The notes: generated by a model from the sequence alone, not told the origin. A stretch of DNA of 64,000 nucleotides from Hamiltosporidium tvaerminnensis (GCA_022605425.2 JAKIMF020000005.1:1088501-1152500); one strand, 5' to 3'. Numbered from the stretch's first letter, positions 45,401-59,280 are shown. Numbers and translations: made by a program.

Positions 45401-48400
45401 AAGAACAATCTCAGATATGATTGATTTTTTCAATTTCTTTTTATAAAATCGTAAGTTTTGAAACATGATATACACCAACCCATTTTTAAATTGAAGCCAT
45501 CAAAATCGATATTTTTATATTCCATATTAATTTAGACTAAGGATAATTTTCTTAAAAAATTTGATTACAGAAAATCCGGGTTCTATATACATTTTTACTC
45601 GTGTAAATTTTAAGATGAACTACATTTAAATCATACTATTATGGTCTTATGCAATAAATCTATGCTTTTTCCGTTGTATTATATGTTGCCATATCTATTT
45701 AGATTTAAATATATTTGCGTCAAAAATACATTACTTCTAATGAAATATTACATAGCTTATTTTTTTGATTTCTTTGATAAAACACTTCTATTTAAATTAA
45801 TTGTGAAGCTCTTGAACTTAATCGAAATTTTTTATTTTCTTTATCCATGGTCTTTTACATAGCCAAAATACATTTCTCTCAGCTTTATTTAGGGTGTGTT
45901 CTGTCAAAATAAATTCTCAATGTGGCACGGAACGCCTGTAAGTAGCTATTATTTCTCTATCGGCTTCGTATTTTTTGCATTCTTATAGCCAATCAATCCT
46001 TCAAACACAGATGTAAATTGTGTATGATTCTTTTCAGCTTTGATATTTTATAAAACAGTTTAAGCTTGCTCAGAATTTTTTTTTGGGATCTTTCTGTATT
46101 TCTAAAAACAAATTGGTTCCTTTCCCGTAGATAAATCTCTATGAAAGCAAGATCGATCTAATTAAACTTAGCAGTTACTCCACGAAGTAGTAAATACAAA
46201 GGTTTTTCTTTTCTCAAGATAATTCTTTCTAGAAGCTGTAATCTAAAAAATGTGGTTTCTGTAACCAATTTGGCGTCTTATGCTTGATATTTGTATTATA
46301 AAAGAGAGTTGGCTTGATTTTGGCCGCGTTTGAATGTAGAAAAACACGTAGCTTGTGATTGGTTAGCAATACTCTCACATGCATTTCCCTTTTAATCCTA
46401 TTCATATCATTAGAGTTTCTAAGTATGAAAACTGTTTTATTATAAACACAGTCTTCATTACCTATTGAATTATAGTTTAAGATAAACAATAGTGAACCAT
46501 AAATTTCTAAGGTTTGTTGATGTAAAAGAAAGATACAAGTAATACATATATGGTATTTAAATTATGCAACCTGAAATAGTAATAAATAATTTGATTAATC
46601 AAGAAATATAAAAATGTATTATATTAATATCGAGGTCACTAGTAATTCATAATGCTATTAGTTTTTACATTATTTTTACTATTTTTAATTCTTTGTAAAA
46701 TTCTTGTTTATATTGTGTCTTTTTATTTCATACCTTTATGTCTTATGTATTCCGGTTTGCCATTTCCTTTTCATCTCTTCTTAGCGTTTTTTCACCAAAA
46801 AGGCTAAAAAAAGCTATTAAATAAAAATGATACTGAAATATGGCACATTAAATTCTAAGTCTTTTGTGGTTTCGAATTTTTTGAAATAGCAGTTTTTAAG
46901 CAAACAAAAAGATTTTCAGACCTTCTAGCTACAAGATGTAAGAAAATATATGTAAGAATTCCCTTTACATTCTAAATATAATTTTTAATTTCTTGTTTAA
47001 ATTGGAATTTCAGTTATGTAAATAAATGTAGGATAATTTACAATGCACGGATTTTAAGTTTTCAAAGAAAAATTTTTTTATTAGCGTTTTATAAGCTGTC
47101 AATATACGATTGCATACAAAATGAGAATGCAATTAATTAGAAAAAGAAAAAAGTCTTTATTTAGCTAAAGAGATGATCTTTGTTGCTAAATGTTAATTTA
47201 GACGAGAATATTCGTTTTTTCTTTAATTCAATTTGACTTATTATTTAAACAAATCACGATAGTTGCATCATTAGGTAAATGAATTTATAGATCAAATTAG
47301 ACTAAATTACCATGGTATTAAATTTAACTACATATCAATATGTTGAGCCTTGTTTATATTAGTTTTTCGAAAATAAAAAATAACTGTTATAAATCCAATA
47401 TATCATTGAAATAAGATTAGTTTGTATAAATTAAGTAAATGTTTGAATTTATATGGAGTAAAAGAATAAATCGCGGTTGCTAACGTGATCCATACACACA
47501 AACAAATTACCTGGTTTAAGATAGTAAATTGACTTTCAGATTTTAAATATTCTTTGATTTTCTGTTTATGACTAACCTATTTCGATAGTGAAGTAATTTA
47601 ATCATGACCAAATATATGAAATCTTACTTTCTGAATGTTTTTAACTACACTAATAAAAAATTTAGTGTAGGTGTAACACAATTGAAATATCAAGGTTGGG
47701 TCAAACCTACAAATCATAATTAAAAATAAAACATCAAAAAAGATATTTTAATTAGGTATAACGATAAATTGGTTGTCCAAAAAATATAGTCTTGGCATAT
47801 ACTATAATATATATTCGAAAAAAAACATGAAGTTATTTTTGTCTTTCGTCTATCCTATTTTTTTAACTGTGTATCTCTAAAATCCTAATATGAAAAAAAA
47901 ATACAAGTGTAACTTTAATTAAGCGGTCCCATGCAACATATACAGATTAAAATAATAATAAAACCCCATAATGCCTAGGATTGTCTTGGAAGTGCAAAAT
48001 TAAACGTTAATTAGAAACATATTTGTCATGCCACACCCATGAAAATGCATATAATGATAGTAATTTGCTACTAAGCTAGGCATTTATTTTTAATCGAACA
48101 GAGAAATAAACATATAAGCCAAAATTTAAGAAATCGCAAAATATTTTTTTCTTTTGAGATATAATTTAGCAATAAAAAGAGATCAGTATAAATATTTTAA
48201 ATATAGTAGCTTTTTCAACGTTTTTAAAAAATTCGAATTTATCCGTTAGGGCTCTTTCAGCATAAAGATAGTTAAGATAAATAAAGTTTAAGGTGACGTA
48301 AAAACTGTTTCAAGATGCAACGATGCGATATAAATCTAATTTATAGTTATTTAGCCTTTTCACGTGTATTTAGGGTTTAAATATTTTAAAAGTATTTTTC

Positions 48401-48811
48401 AACTAATAATGCAACTCACAGATATTTTTTGTCGCTATTGCTATATTTAAAAAAAATTAAACTTTAATATTAAATTTATTTGGTCTCTAAGGACAGCTGG
48501 ATAAGAGAATATAAACATCTATCCAACAATTCGCTATTTCTATCCGAAAAAACATTTATAAAATAATATTTTGGCTTTTTATACTTTTGAAAAAAATTCT
48601 TTTGCATTAGTAACCATTATAAATCATTATTACTACAGAATTATATGCAATCTTTTATCTGACATTTTTATCAAAAAAAATTGCATTCAAAAAGAGATTT
48701 TAAACTCTATTTAGTAAATTTAAAATTGATTTTTTGGACAGTGATGTATTTATTTTAAAAAAATACCGTTAGGCATCAATAAAAAAAGAATTTGAATAAT
48801 CTGAGACCTAA
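45401..48811. other. Gene-free AT-rich region
   Basis: Nothing is supported. Frames at 45641-45862 (plus, 73 codons, Phe/Leu/Tyr-rich) and 46229-46489 (minus, 86 codons) are at or slightly above chance length. The block 45880-46340 is a little richer in G and C and may be another old transposon piece. Confidence 0.35.
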
Positions 48812-49060
48812 TGGAAGCTTAGAATAGAAAATACAATTACTATTGTCATACCAAAAAGATCAAGTGACTCTGCTCGCGCCTACGAGATTGTTATAAACAA
48901 TGATATATTTGGGAATAATTCTATTGGTAGCCATAAAACGTACAGCCAAAAATCTTTTAACCAAAGCCTAGCTACACAAAATAATCTTAAAATTTCGAAT
49001 CAAGAACATCACTATGAAAATCAACATTATCAGTTGGTTTTTAAGCTAAAGTTTAAATAA
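48812..49060 (+). pseudogene. Coding-like remnant without a start, 82 codons
   Basis: This is an open frame with protein-like composition (IVIPKRSSDSARAYEIVINN, then Ser/Gln/His/Asn-rich, ending YQLVFKLKFK) that follows a TAA at 48809-48811 and has no ATG. Its G and C content is above the surroundings. It could be the C-terminal end of a lost gene. I do not recognise the family, and chance cannot be excluded. Confidence 0.3.
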
Positions 49061-50559
49061 ATTTTCTTGCTTTTCCTTCAAAATACGATTTTTATGTTTT
49101 TATCAGCAACTTCTACCTTTGGAAATATTTTTATTACAATTTTTTCTCAACTATTTTGTTATTCTATTTATATTTTACAAATATATAAAAAAGAATAAAA
49201 ATATTGATTATCTTTTCCATGGTATTGTCATTTTTATTATATTAGCAAATGCATTTTTGCTACAAATAATTATACAGGCTGTGTTAGATGAAAAGTTCAC
49301 GTTTTTATTGCATTAAAACCTATATACTTTGATATTTCGTAAAAATCGTTCTATTATTTATTGATGTTTTCAAAGTTTTTTTTTATAAAAAAATATTTTA
49401 TTCATTTTTTAAAATTGAAAATTAGTATTATAACGATTTTTTTCTTTTTAGATTTGATTTCTTCAAATTAAATGCATATTAAAGGTATCTCATAAAAAGT
49501 ACTAGTATCTATTAAATACTTTCTGGCTATATTTTTTATATCGTTTTTCACCAACTAAGTGCTGCATTACTATTATTTTTTAATATTTTCCTTTTGTGCT
49601 TTAATGTTTCAAAATTAGCCAATATTAAGTTATTTGATTATGTTTTACGGTTTAGCTAATTATTAATAAATCCTTATGTCTTTTTTCTCAAATGCTCATA
49701 AAAAATGTTTTTAAATTGTTCTATATTTATTTACTATTGTTTGGTAGCGAGGATATTCCGCTCTAACAAGCTATTTATGAGAAAATTTAAAAAATATTTC
49801 CTTCTATTGCTATATCTGATGAAATTTTATTCAAACAATATCACATCTTTTACATTGGCAACCGTAATTTTTTTTATAACATTAAGAAAAATCTAGGTTT
49901 AATGTATACCATGCTTGTTTTCTCCAATACTCTATCGGGATTTCTTACGATACTTAGACTCCTAGGATTTCGCCTACAAAGTTTAGAGCTTATTTTGAGC
50001 ATGTTAAGTTGCCAGAAGTTCGTTTATTATATTTGTTGCCGGTGTGTGATCGCAGATCTAAACCACTCTAGACTCTTAAGACTTTGCATCATTTCTAACT
50101 AATATAAAATTTCTAAACTCAATAGACTTCTAGATATAAATATCAGGCCAACTCTCATGAGTCTAATTAGAAATGCATGCCATACCAAGATCTTTAACTG
50201 CCAATTTGGTTTCCTGGTTTTTAAAGTTAATATTTCTGTATTTCTGGAGCGTATAGTCTTATAACTTGAGTAATCCAGTCTAGGTGTCCACTTTTAAAAT
50301 TGTAAATACATATAAGTTCGGCAACAGGCTGCGGTCTAGTTTTATAAAAAAACATTAAAGCTGAATTGTAGCAAACTGTTCAGCAAGTTTTTTCTCTTTT
50401 TTAACAACCCATGAATAAACCAAAAATCTAACGTGTTTTTATTCTCCCCTAAAATTCTAACAATTATATCTACATGCATTTAACATGCTCATTATAAAGC
50501 AGAAAATTTTTATTGAGTTAATCTCTTCCAAAAAAAATAAAAACTAAATATCTTATTTA
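49061..50559. other. Gene-free region
   Basis: Three frames of 63-66 codons (49119, 49705 and 49902, all plus) are at chance length and low in complexity. The stretch 49880-50340 is less AT-rich and may be an unassigned transposon fragment. Confidence 0.35.
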
Positions 50560-51422
50560 ATAATTATGTAATATAAACATAATTTGATAAGTAGATTATT
50601 TAGCGACTCGATGTGAGAAAATGCTCTGTTTTGACTACAACAGGTGACATAATGAAATGGTAAGATGTCTGCACTATATTATTGTAAATAGCATTAGTGC
50701 ATTTCTACAAAACGAATATGGAGTCGCACAGTTTAAGGAACTCTTGATAAAGAATATGGAGAATTTAGAGTCGATAGCGGAATCGAACAAATGTCGAACT
50801 TCGAAATAATCTTCTCGATATTTTCGCTCTGGACAAGATTCACAATACAATAACCTTCATTGATGAGTAACTACGACCTAAGATTCATTTAAAGTAGTTG
50901 AATAAAAAAACTTAGGAAGTATGGTCGATTATTCAATGAGTCGGGTCTTACTTATAAGATTGGTTTCGAGATAAACCCTCAAAGAATAACTCTGAAATGT
51001 ATTTTGACAAAGTACCACACAACATACCTTAAAATAAATCAAATAAACAGGAATATAGAGTCATACATTCAGTCGATAGTATCCAATAAGACAGTAAAAC
51101 CATTTCCTTTGTTCGGCCAAAGAGACTTGAGTCTGGACTAAATGCTGAGAGAGTTAAAAGAAAATTTAAGTAAGTGTTATTACCAATGTAGAGATGCAAA
51201 ACAACCAACTCTTCTTTAAAGCAAGTAAAACGGAGAAAATAGTGTTAAAAAATTATATGCGAAAAATATTTTCTTCTGTAATATTTTAGATGACATAACT
51301 ACTCGAGGGTCCCGCCAATAGATAAAATGAAGAGTCTAATTTGGTGGAAGGTGGTTACATTGTTCAAATGGTGAATAAATTCTTTAAAAGATAAAAAATT
51401 TGATAACCCAGAGCTTAATTAA
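50560..51422 (+). mobile_element. RLE retrotransposon relic e (3' end, plus strand)
   Basis: This aligns with the intact element from the zinc motif to the 3' end. Anchors are the CATAATGAAATGGTAAGATG block (50650, equal to RRHNEVVRC), the AACTTAGGAAGTATGG block (near 50909, equal to KLRKY), the GACTTGAGTCTGGACTAAAT block (near 51126, equal to GLESGLNAE) and the terminal motif at 51402-51422. It is split by stops and frameshifts. Its 3' junction with following sequence is shared with relic f, so the two come from one insertion copied by the segmental duplication. Confidence 0.7.
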
Positions 51423-51619
51423 AAAATGAAATATTTATAATTCATGTCAGGGTCAAGGTTTGATTGCAAGTAAAAGTGCAATTGATATCTAAGTTATTTA
51501 AAAGTGTTCATAAGCTTATAGATAGTCTGAAGGTAAAAAAATATTTTATTTATTGTTTCAAATAAAAAACCACTTAAACGATATGACATTAATCTTGGCC
51601 AAAATAGAAAAAGAAACTT

Positions 51620-52440
51620 ACAAAAACAAGGCTTCATATAGAAATCTAAAAGGAAACTCGTACGTTTAAAATAGTTTGAAATAAGCTGTGCGTTGATACG
51701 AAGAGATTCTTTTATATGTCTTAAATATAAACATAAAAAGGCTATTAGAATCTTATAAATGGCATGAAAAAAACTATGTATAACAAAATAGAAAACCCTT
51801 GAACCATCCTGATGGCATAAGTCGAAACGCGAGAAATTCAGGCGATTTCGAAAATAAATCGGTAGAGCACAAATGAAAAAAAGCGTGTCTGATATTAATG
51901 AATAAAATATATTTCATTAGTCAAGCAACTAAAACTCATTACTTTTAAGTCGATAAATGACTATTAAAAAACCATATAATCTAATAAATATCTAGGTGTT
52001 CTTCTGAAGAATTTTAAAGAAAATAGTAGAGAAATAGAAAAGATTATATACAGGATATAAGGCATATATATACTTCCTAGGAAATTGAAAATCGATAATC
52101 ATAATTCTACAATGGGAACTATGAAACATATGAAATCCTTCTTAGATATAGAGATGTATGCTTGTGAGACATAGCAATTCGCCAAATGTAATGATGCGAT
52201 GATAGTAATTTGGTGACGTCATTTTAAAGAAAATATACTAAACATTAAAAAATGTGAAAGATACTGAGAATATGCGGCAATATCGTTTTCAAAAGTTGCT
52301 ATTAAAATTCAAATTTGTAAATAAAGTCACAAGAACCAGGAAAAAGCGTAGTTATGTTAAGGAAAAAGAGAAATTTGAATATTCAAATACCTTGCATGTA
52401 ACTTCAATGGTTGAAGCTTATATTTGATATGAAAATTAGA
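51620..52440 (+). mobile_element. APE-type non-LTR retrotransposon RT relic (copy B)
   Basis: This is the duplicate of 25200-26050. It reads NKYLGVLLKN (near 51983), then MKSFLDIEMYACET and QFAKCNDAMIVIW (52130-52220), in the order of the end of RTE/Jockey-type reverse transcriptases. There is no open frame. Confidence 0.5.
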
Positions 52441-52639
52441 TTGCTGAATGAAATGAAAAAGTAGAATCGGTATAGATAAATATAAAAAGGTTTCTTGATA
52501 GCAAAAGGTAATAGTTCACATAAAACCAGGTTCTATTTGCTAAGTCGCCTCGAAGTCATAGAGTAAGTTGCCATTTCAGCAACACCATAACTTTCAAAAA
52601 TTATTAAAGTAAGAATAAATTATGTTTTTGATAATATAA

Positions 52640-52935
52640 AAGAGCAAGAGGATATTTTTAATTAGATCTGGTGAAATGGTTGAAATTCTGGAGTTTCGGA
52701 GCTGGTTTTTTCTTGGCCAATTTTTCTATATCAGATATAATGTTCGGAACACATATTTCTATTTTTTTTTGTTTAACAGCGAACCCATGTGGCTATTTTC
52801 CGAGCCATTGTTATTACAATAAAATTTAAACATGTTTTCCTTACGTGTAGATATACCATTAAATTTAAGAAGTGAATATACGTCCATTGAAACAGCAAAA
52901 CCTATAAAATACAACCAGATAAGAATATAATACAT
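52640..52935 (-). pseudogene. Small secreted-protein gene remnant, copy B
   Basis: From the ATG at 52935 a 58-codon frame runs to a TAG at 52759-52761. It begins MYYILIWLYFIGFAVSMDVY, again a signal-peptide-like leader, and keeps STR and NNNGSEN. The stop lies in or just after an A-rich run (AACAAAAAAAAATAG). Shifting one frame there recovers IEICVPNIISDIEKLAKKKP, which matches the post-stop sequence of copy A. So here a frameshift, and in copy A a nonsense codon, end the protein at almost the same place. The right-hand limit near 52640 is approximate. A homopolymer sequencing error could account for the frameshift. Confidence 0.55.
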
Positions 52936-53000
52936 ATCTACTAAAATTAAAATATATATACTTTTAAATTTAAATTGAAATTAAAAAATATTTTTTGATG
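52936..53000 (-). promoter_or_regulatory. Conserved upstream block of the small gene, copy B
   Basis: This is the counterpart of 26516-26580, with a TTTCAATTTAAATTTAAA core. Any promoter role is inferred from position. Confidence 0.3.
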
Positions 53001-53590
53001 ATTTAATTTTTTTTTGCAACATTAACCATAATTAGGTCTTTATTTTTAATCAATAAATGATTTAGAACGAATTGAAAGATATTTCTCCATTCAATCTTTA
53101 ATAAATAAATCTTAAATTAAAATTAATTTTTATATTCCCTTCAAAAATCAATTTTGGGATTTATATTTTTGCAAATGAACTATAACGTATTTTGGTATAA
53201 TTATACCAATTTCAACTATATAAATTTTTATTGTGGCATAATAAATGTAAATCTAGAACTGAAAATTTTTAGGATAAAATAGAATAATTGGGCAGATTTC
53301 CAATAAATCATTAAATTCTTCTAAAGTTTTTACATACTGCTCTCAACTAAAATAAATCGATTACTTAATATTTTATTTAGGGATTATTTTCTATAATTTA
53401 TAGTTAATTAAAAACATATTAATTTTGTTTTACTCAAATTAAACAAGTTAATTTGAACGAATGAATAGTCGAAAGACATAAATTGATAAAATTCCGATAC
53501 TAACTTAAAAGAGAATATACAAATTTAAGTTTGTCGTATTTTTTTTATAATTAAGTAATTTAAGATATACAAGAAATAATTTAATTGTAA

Positions 53591-56500
53591 TTTTTCGATA
53601 ACATAGCAAGATAAAATATTTTTAATTATAAATTGTTTATGTTAAGATTCTAATGAAAAAAAACTATTTTTGCTATAAAAAAATCTTAATATTGTTACAT
53701 AGGTGAAAATTTGCAATAATATCGGCGTAATGATTTAAATCATGTTTAAGTTAATATTACACCGGGAAAATTTAGATTGGTTATCCAAAAATATGGGACA
53801 AAAACTCATTAAGACGGGTGTGCTTTTGAATTTCAGACCAATCCAAAATCAAGATTTATCTGTGCTATTGCTTCTAAACCTTTGTCTCTACTTAAATACT
53901 TGGTGGCATAATTCATACCAGCAGAACAGCATGATTTCTATAGTATATTTGCTTTCCCAAAATAACCCAAATAGTAATGGCTCTGAATTTTCAAAAAAAT
54001 ATATATCTCTTCAAACTAGCTTTTAAAAAAAAACGAAATTTCTCAAGAGAAATTTAGAAAATTATAGACATTATCTTTGAATTCTACATAATCGGAAACG
54101 TACAGGGAAAATAAATATATAAGACCAATGGAATAAAACAAGTCAAAAATAAATAGTTAGCAAGTTCAAATTCTAACATAAACTTGATATTTATGATTTA
54201 AAAGAAATAATCCATGTTAATTAAGAATATTTAAAGAAAATGCTATATGTAGTATTTGTAAGATTCACATATTTATAAGCAGGTTAAAAATTTAGGGGTA
54301 TATAAGGTAAATGGCTTATGAAAAGAAAAAAGTCTATATCTAAAAATCTATGAAACATCTATAATACATAAAGTGAGATTACGTTTAGAAATACTTGAAT
54401 GGTAAGAACTGCAATTTTTTTAAAGAAAATATGGGTAAGATAATTTCAATGCTAGAAACGAAGAATGGTTTTGAAAAGTGTGTTTGAAAAGCAAAATTTA
54501 TGACCTAAAGTAAAAAAACATACAAATTATAACTGCAAAGCAGGATTCTAACCAAATGATTAGTACTTATAACATTAAATCTCAATTTTAAAGTAACAGT
54601 CTAACACCCTGCTGTAAAAATATATTCAAAAAAGATTACGAAAGCTCTTTTTTAGTTCAAATTTGTAAATTTTCTTTAATTATAAAAATCGATACGTTTA
54701 CTTGAGGGTATATTTGTAACTTTTTAAAAGGTATAGAAAATCTATACACAAGGTGATACAGAGAACTTTTTTCCAAAAGTAAAAGTACATTTTTTATGTT
54801 GAATTGACATTTCGTTCATACAATAAATGAGATCTGTAGTGCAAAGTCTTCAAAACCTAAAAAACAAATGAATTTCTATCATAAGCCTATCTTATATTAC
54901 ACCTCTTTCTAATTCTTTTATTGCAGCATGATTTACACATGAACATGAGTTTGGCAAGTTTTAGCATTCTAAAAACATTTTTTTGCTAGTTTGGTTGTTA
55001 GCCGAACGCAAGACTTCATGTTTGAAAGCTAACTATTATGTCAGAAAGTAAGTTATTTACCATGAAAAAGTTAATTGCGATATACTCATTACTTGCCCAT
55101 TTTCTATTAAGCCTTGTACATATTTAGACATGATTCTGATCTTTTATAGAGACTCATTCTAAAATTCTATATAAATAATATATTTTATTGTAAGGTAATT
55201 ATCTTCAAAAAATTAGCGATTCGTTTTTGGCTTATATCATTTTCTTTTGGCTAGAATTTATATTAATAAGTATAATTTCAAAAAAATAGCAAAATTCCAA
55301 AAAAAGATACAAAATATTCTGCAAGTAATAGTTTGAGTTCTTGAAACGTGTGTTCAGTATTCAAGATGATGGTTTCTCTTGTTTTTTCAAAGAGATGTTC
55401 CACGGTTCAAATTAACGATTGTGAAAGTAGAACTAACCCTCAGTTTTGCGTCATCGATTTGGTATATTTTAATGCTAATATTTTACATATATATCTCTGA
55501 TTTTTTATATTGCAAAATCTCTTTATAGTAAAAAAAATGTATAAGAGACCAAACCATTGAAATAAAATATTGAGTAAATAAGCCATATCCAATGTTTCCG
55601 ATTTTTCCCAAATTTTTTGTTTATTTTGAAACTGTTCAAGCTATAACTATAATATTAAAAATACAGAATGAACTTATTCTGTTGATTATTTTTATTTAGT
55701 TTTTTGTTTTTTTAGTCTTTTCACAAAATATTATTTATATGGGCTTAATTCTAATTCAATAGAATAATATCAACCACTAATAGATATAGAAAACAAGAAG
55801 ATGAACTTCTTCGATTGCTTATACATATTATGAGGATAATTATCACGCTTACGGTTTTGAAATAAAACAAAATATAATAATTTGAAAATATAACGATAAT
55901 AACGAGAATCGAAACATATTTGACAAAGTACAAATAGATGCCTATATTGGATTAATCTTCCTTACGGCTAGCAAAAAAAATGAATTTGGTATTTTAATCA
56001 TTTAAATTTAAAATGACTTACCACAGCATTTCACACAATCAATAAAGCGAAATAAATTTTATTGACAAGTAAATTTGACCTTCATTGTAACACACGTATA
56101 TATAGAGCTTGATTTGGTTAATTAGTAGGCAAATATATGTTTGAGCTTATATTAAACTTAATATATAAATTCAGAAGAATATATTACACCCATATCGATT
56201 CAAATATTTGGTTTTATACCGATTTGTGTTTATTAAAACTGCAATTATGTATAAAAAGTGTCAAAACATCTATCGTAGAGAACGCTAGCATTCTTAATAA
56301 AATGTTCTTAAAACAAACACATCTAAAATAAAATTTCTATGAAAGCCAGAAGCTTTAATTTTAGTCTGTATTCTAGGTTTTTAAACAAGACTTTTTACGT
56401 AAAACAAACAAATTTTTATAGAAACATCTAAAACCATTATTTCATGCAAACACTAAGCTCATTATGAATTTAAAATTATATGTAAAGAAATATATGAGAT

Positions 56501-56829
56501 TGATATAATCGACGAGTCTTTATGACTATAATATCTATTAAAATCAAACAATTGTAGTGCCTCATCTATATCTTACAATAAATCTATAGAAGCCGTTTAG
56601 AGAATTAAATTCGAACATTATGCTTAATAATTCTTGATAAGGAAACCCATAAATAGTATCAGATATATAAAAATTATTTTTTTTATAGCGATATACCCCG
56701 AATTTTTGATTCCTAGAAATAAATTAGACTCGATAGGATAAACAAAAACAATATCCTAGATTTCTTCTGATTTATAAAAATGATAATACCAGATTCTTGA
56801 CAAGACCTAAAATGAAAGTCATGGTTGTA
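53591..56829. other. Gene-poor region, one doubtful ORF
   Basis: A 94-codon plus-strand frame at 53742-54026 starts with ATG and is at the edge of chance length; it has a Leu-rich middle (LSVLLLLNLCLYLN) and an Asn/Ser-rich end, and could be a small gene. A 60-codon minus-strand frame at 55751-55933 is only Ile/Ser/Leu repeats. Nothing else is supported. Confidence 0.35.
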
Positions 56830-57075
56830 TTCATTCATTCATCTTCGGCACTAAAGTACACATGAGCTTTGGCCTCCGTCATTAATACCGCCCATGTTCT
56901 CTTTCCAGTGGGTTCGTTTACTTTTTTGAGTATCGTAACTGGATGGGTTTAAAGAGCGGGTTACTGTCAGCCCTAAGCCTAACTCCAACCTGGAGGAGCA
57001 GTCCTTTTTAATTGCCTCTTTCCAAGCAGAGAATACTCCAAGCTAATTCTGCTTCCGACATGCTGGGGAACATGA
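56830..57075 (-). mobile_element. RTE-derived short element (SIDE), copy 2
   Basis: The reverse complement starts near 57075 with the RTE head (TTGGAGTATTCTCTGCTTGG, then AGGCTTAGGGCTGACAG), runs through a linker like that of copy 1, and ends with the RTE ORF terminus (GACGGAGGCCAAAGCTCATG) and an ATGAATGAATGAAT tail. It matches 32288-32516 along its whole length and lacks all of the RTE endonuclease and RT core. Confidence 0.7.
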
Positions 57076-58689
57076 TTATATAGATTTTTAAATATTTCAC
57101 TGTACATAACTCAGAAATATATATTATAAAATAATCTTAAGTGTATGTCCAGCTCCGAAGAAAATGTTTAAATAATATTAAATTGATTTTTGTTTTTATA
57201 AATTTGAGTTGAACAACTATTATATTTTTATTTATATAGTTTTGCTTGTATTAAATGTAAGTAAAATCTTAGATGCGGATCTAATTCAGTTATTTGTTGC
57301 ATTTTATTAAAAAAGGCACAATTTTAGGCCAAACATATGCAAATATATATTTAAATGTTAATATCAATTTCTTGATGTCTTTATAATTCCATACTATTTT
57401 CATTCTTAATACTTAAAGGATTCCCGATTATATGTAAAGAATATTTACTCAAATAAACTTGTATTTTAAATTAAATATGTTTTGTTCTTTATTTTATTTT
57501 TTTAACTATTCATTTAATTAAAGAATATATATTTTAAAGTGGTTTAAGAGATGGGGTGTTAAGCCAGTCATTCAAGTAATTCCTCGATTTTTCTTAAAAA
57601 ATTTCTTCAATGTCGTGCTATATGGCAAGATCCTACACCGTAAAAACAAAATTTGAATTATGATTATTATTGTGAATGATCACAAAAACAATTTTAATAA
57701 ACTGAGAGTATATCTAGGTATCTAAAGCTTGAAAATAATAGCAAGTTTTCCGACGGCTCCATATTATCTTAAAAAATATACCATAATAGTGTCTTGTCTA
57801 AATGTTTTCCATACCAATATTTTTTTTGGGTTTATATTTTTACGAATAAGCGGTGGAGTATTTGGCCTCGAATATTCCATTTTTTGCGTAATGCCACTCT
57901 TTCTAAATATGATGTACTTGGATATATTTTATCTTGCTCCGAATTTTTTCTATTTTTAATCTTTACAATTTTGTGTAAGATGCAAGCAATGACTCAAAAG
58001 CTCTACTTAAGCAGAAACCCACCAGTACGTCAATAAAAAATACAGACATACCATGTCTCTAGTTTTATTTATCAAATAGAAAATTTAAATTTTTTTATAG
58101 TAAAAAATGAGTTATAATATTTTATATTTATATTTTTCATGGAAGAATTCTTTTATAATCAGAATTTTATATTTTATTATATAGCGAACTGAAATTCAAA
58201 AAAAATCCTAACGACTTAAAATTTCTATAAATATTTGCGTCAATTATTATTAAATTAAATATTTTGAATTTAAAATACCCTAAATGAGTTTATTAAATCA
58301 GCCGGAGAGAAAGATGCTTCTGTGATGTTATATTTAAAGATATTCAATAAGAAAACAATCCTAACTGCTATTTTATCTAGGTCTACGAGTCATGAAACAT
58401 TAGAGAAATATATAAATGATGGGATACAAATTGAAAACATGAATCTGGACGGCCTCCCTATATTTATATTAGAATATTCAATGTAATTTTAAATTTTAGA
58501 AAAGAAAATTCTGTATTTAGCCAACCAGAAATTACCAAAAAGCTAGATGCATTATTATGTAATGCTAATTGTACTTTCTAGACTATAATAGACCATCCAA
58601 GAAATGTTAGTAGATATGACTGTTCCGCTGCTAATAACCTTTTTTAACCAAAAAAATATAGTTTCTAGATTTTAAATTCCAGTATGAAT
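57076..58689. other. Intergenic with faint coding-like remnants
   Basis: Two overlapping frames at 57729-58036 (76 and 80 codons) are near chance length; their composition hints at a transposase N-terminus but no motif is clear. At 58266-58480 (plus) about 70 codons are open without ATG, with an ankyrin-like rhythm (ETLEKYINDGIQIENMNLDG). I do not assign either. Confidence 0.3.
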
Positions 58690-59280
58690 TTATCTACTTC
58701 GCCTAAAGGTTTTAAGTGTAATATTTCGTGAAGAATGCAAGCTTAGATCCTTTAATTATGATGCCAATGTTTATTTTTCATAGAAGCAAGGGAAACACAC
58801 AATTTCCAAATATATGACACAGAAGTAATTCCGAAGGTAAAAATATTGTGGTTTGAAGATGCATGTAAAAAGCCAGCGTTGGAAATTTGGTATTTATTGA
58901 TCTCATTATAGACCGGTTTTAATATTTTAGTATTCTTTCGAGCATTCAGAATCGTCTGCTAGAAATATAAGTGTACGATTGTATTCTTACGAAAGATAAT
59001 AATCATAAGTAAACATCAAAGGTGTCCATTGATTATTGAAATAAAGGAAATCATAATACTTCCTTGGTCTTCCCGGTCTCTAAATTTTAATCCAAAGAAC
59101 ATTTTTGGAATTATATGATAAAAATGCCTTATTTACTTCTAAATATATGAATGAAGCCAAGTAAAATCCAATCGAAATTTAGAAGGATGTGTTATTGTAG
59201 CAGTGCAGACACTTTTTATCGCGATGAAACAACGAGTTTTTGCCGTTCTATTTGCTCTTTGATACCATACTAAATATTAA
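58690..59280 (+). mobile_element. Tc1/mariner transposase relic (C-terminal half)
   Basis: With frame changes the plus strand reads GNLVFIDLIIDRF (near 58890), then VYDCILTKDNNHK (near 58975, the second catalytic Asp region, equal to FQQDN.P.H), then ILPWSSRSLNFNPKNIFG (59055-59110, equal to the LPWP..SPDLNPIE..WG motif that carries the third acidic residue) and finally QRVFAVLFAL.YHTKY with a stop at 59280, which matches the usual ...AVI.AKG.HTKY end. The third acidic residue is replaced (NPKN), and there are stops and frameshifts. No terminal inverted repeats were identified. Confidence 0.75.

Larger units (their letters stand above)
50560..53590 (+). repeat. Segmental duplication, copy B
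   Basis: Collinear with copy A (about 23900-27292), same orientation. It shares the RLE relic 3' part, the APE-type RT relic, the small gene remnant and flanking AT sequence up to about 53590, where copy A is interrupted by relic d. The copies sit about 26 kb apart. Confidence 0.65.

Noticed and set aside
57729-58036. Merlin/IS1595-type transposase N-terminus
   Set aside because: Only a vague rhythm of hydrophobic and cysteine residues across two frames; no DDE core follows.
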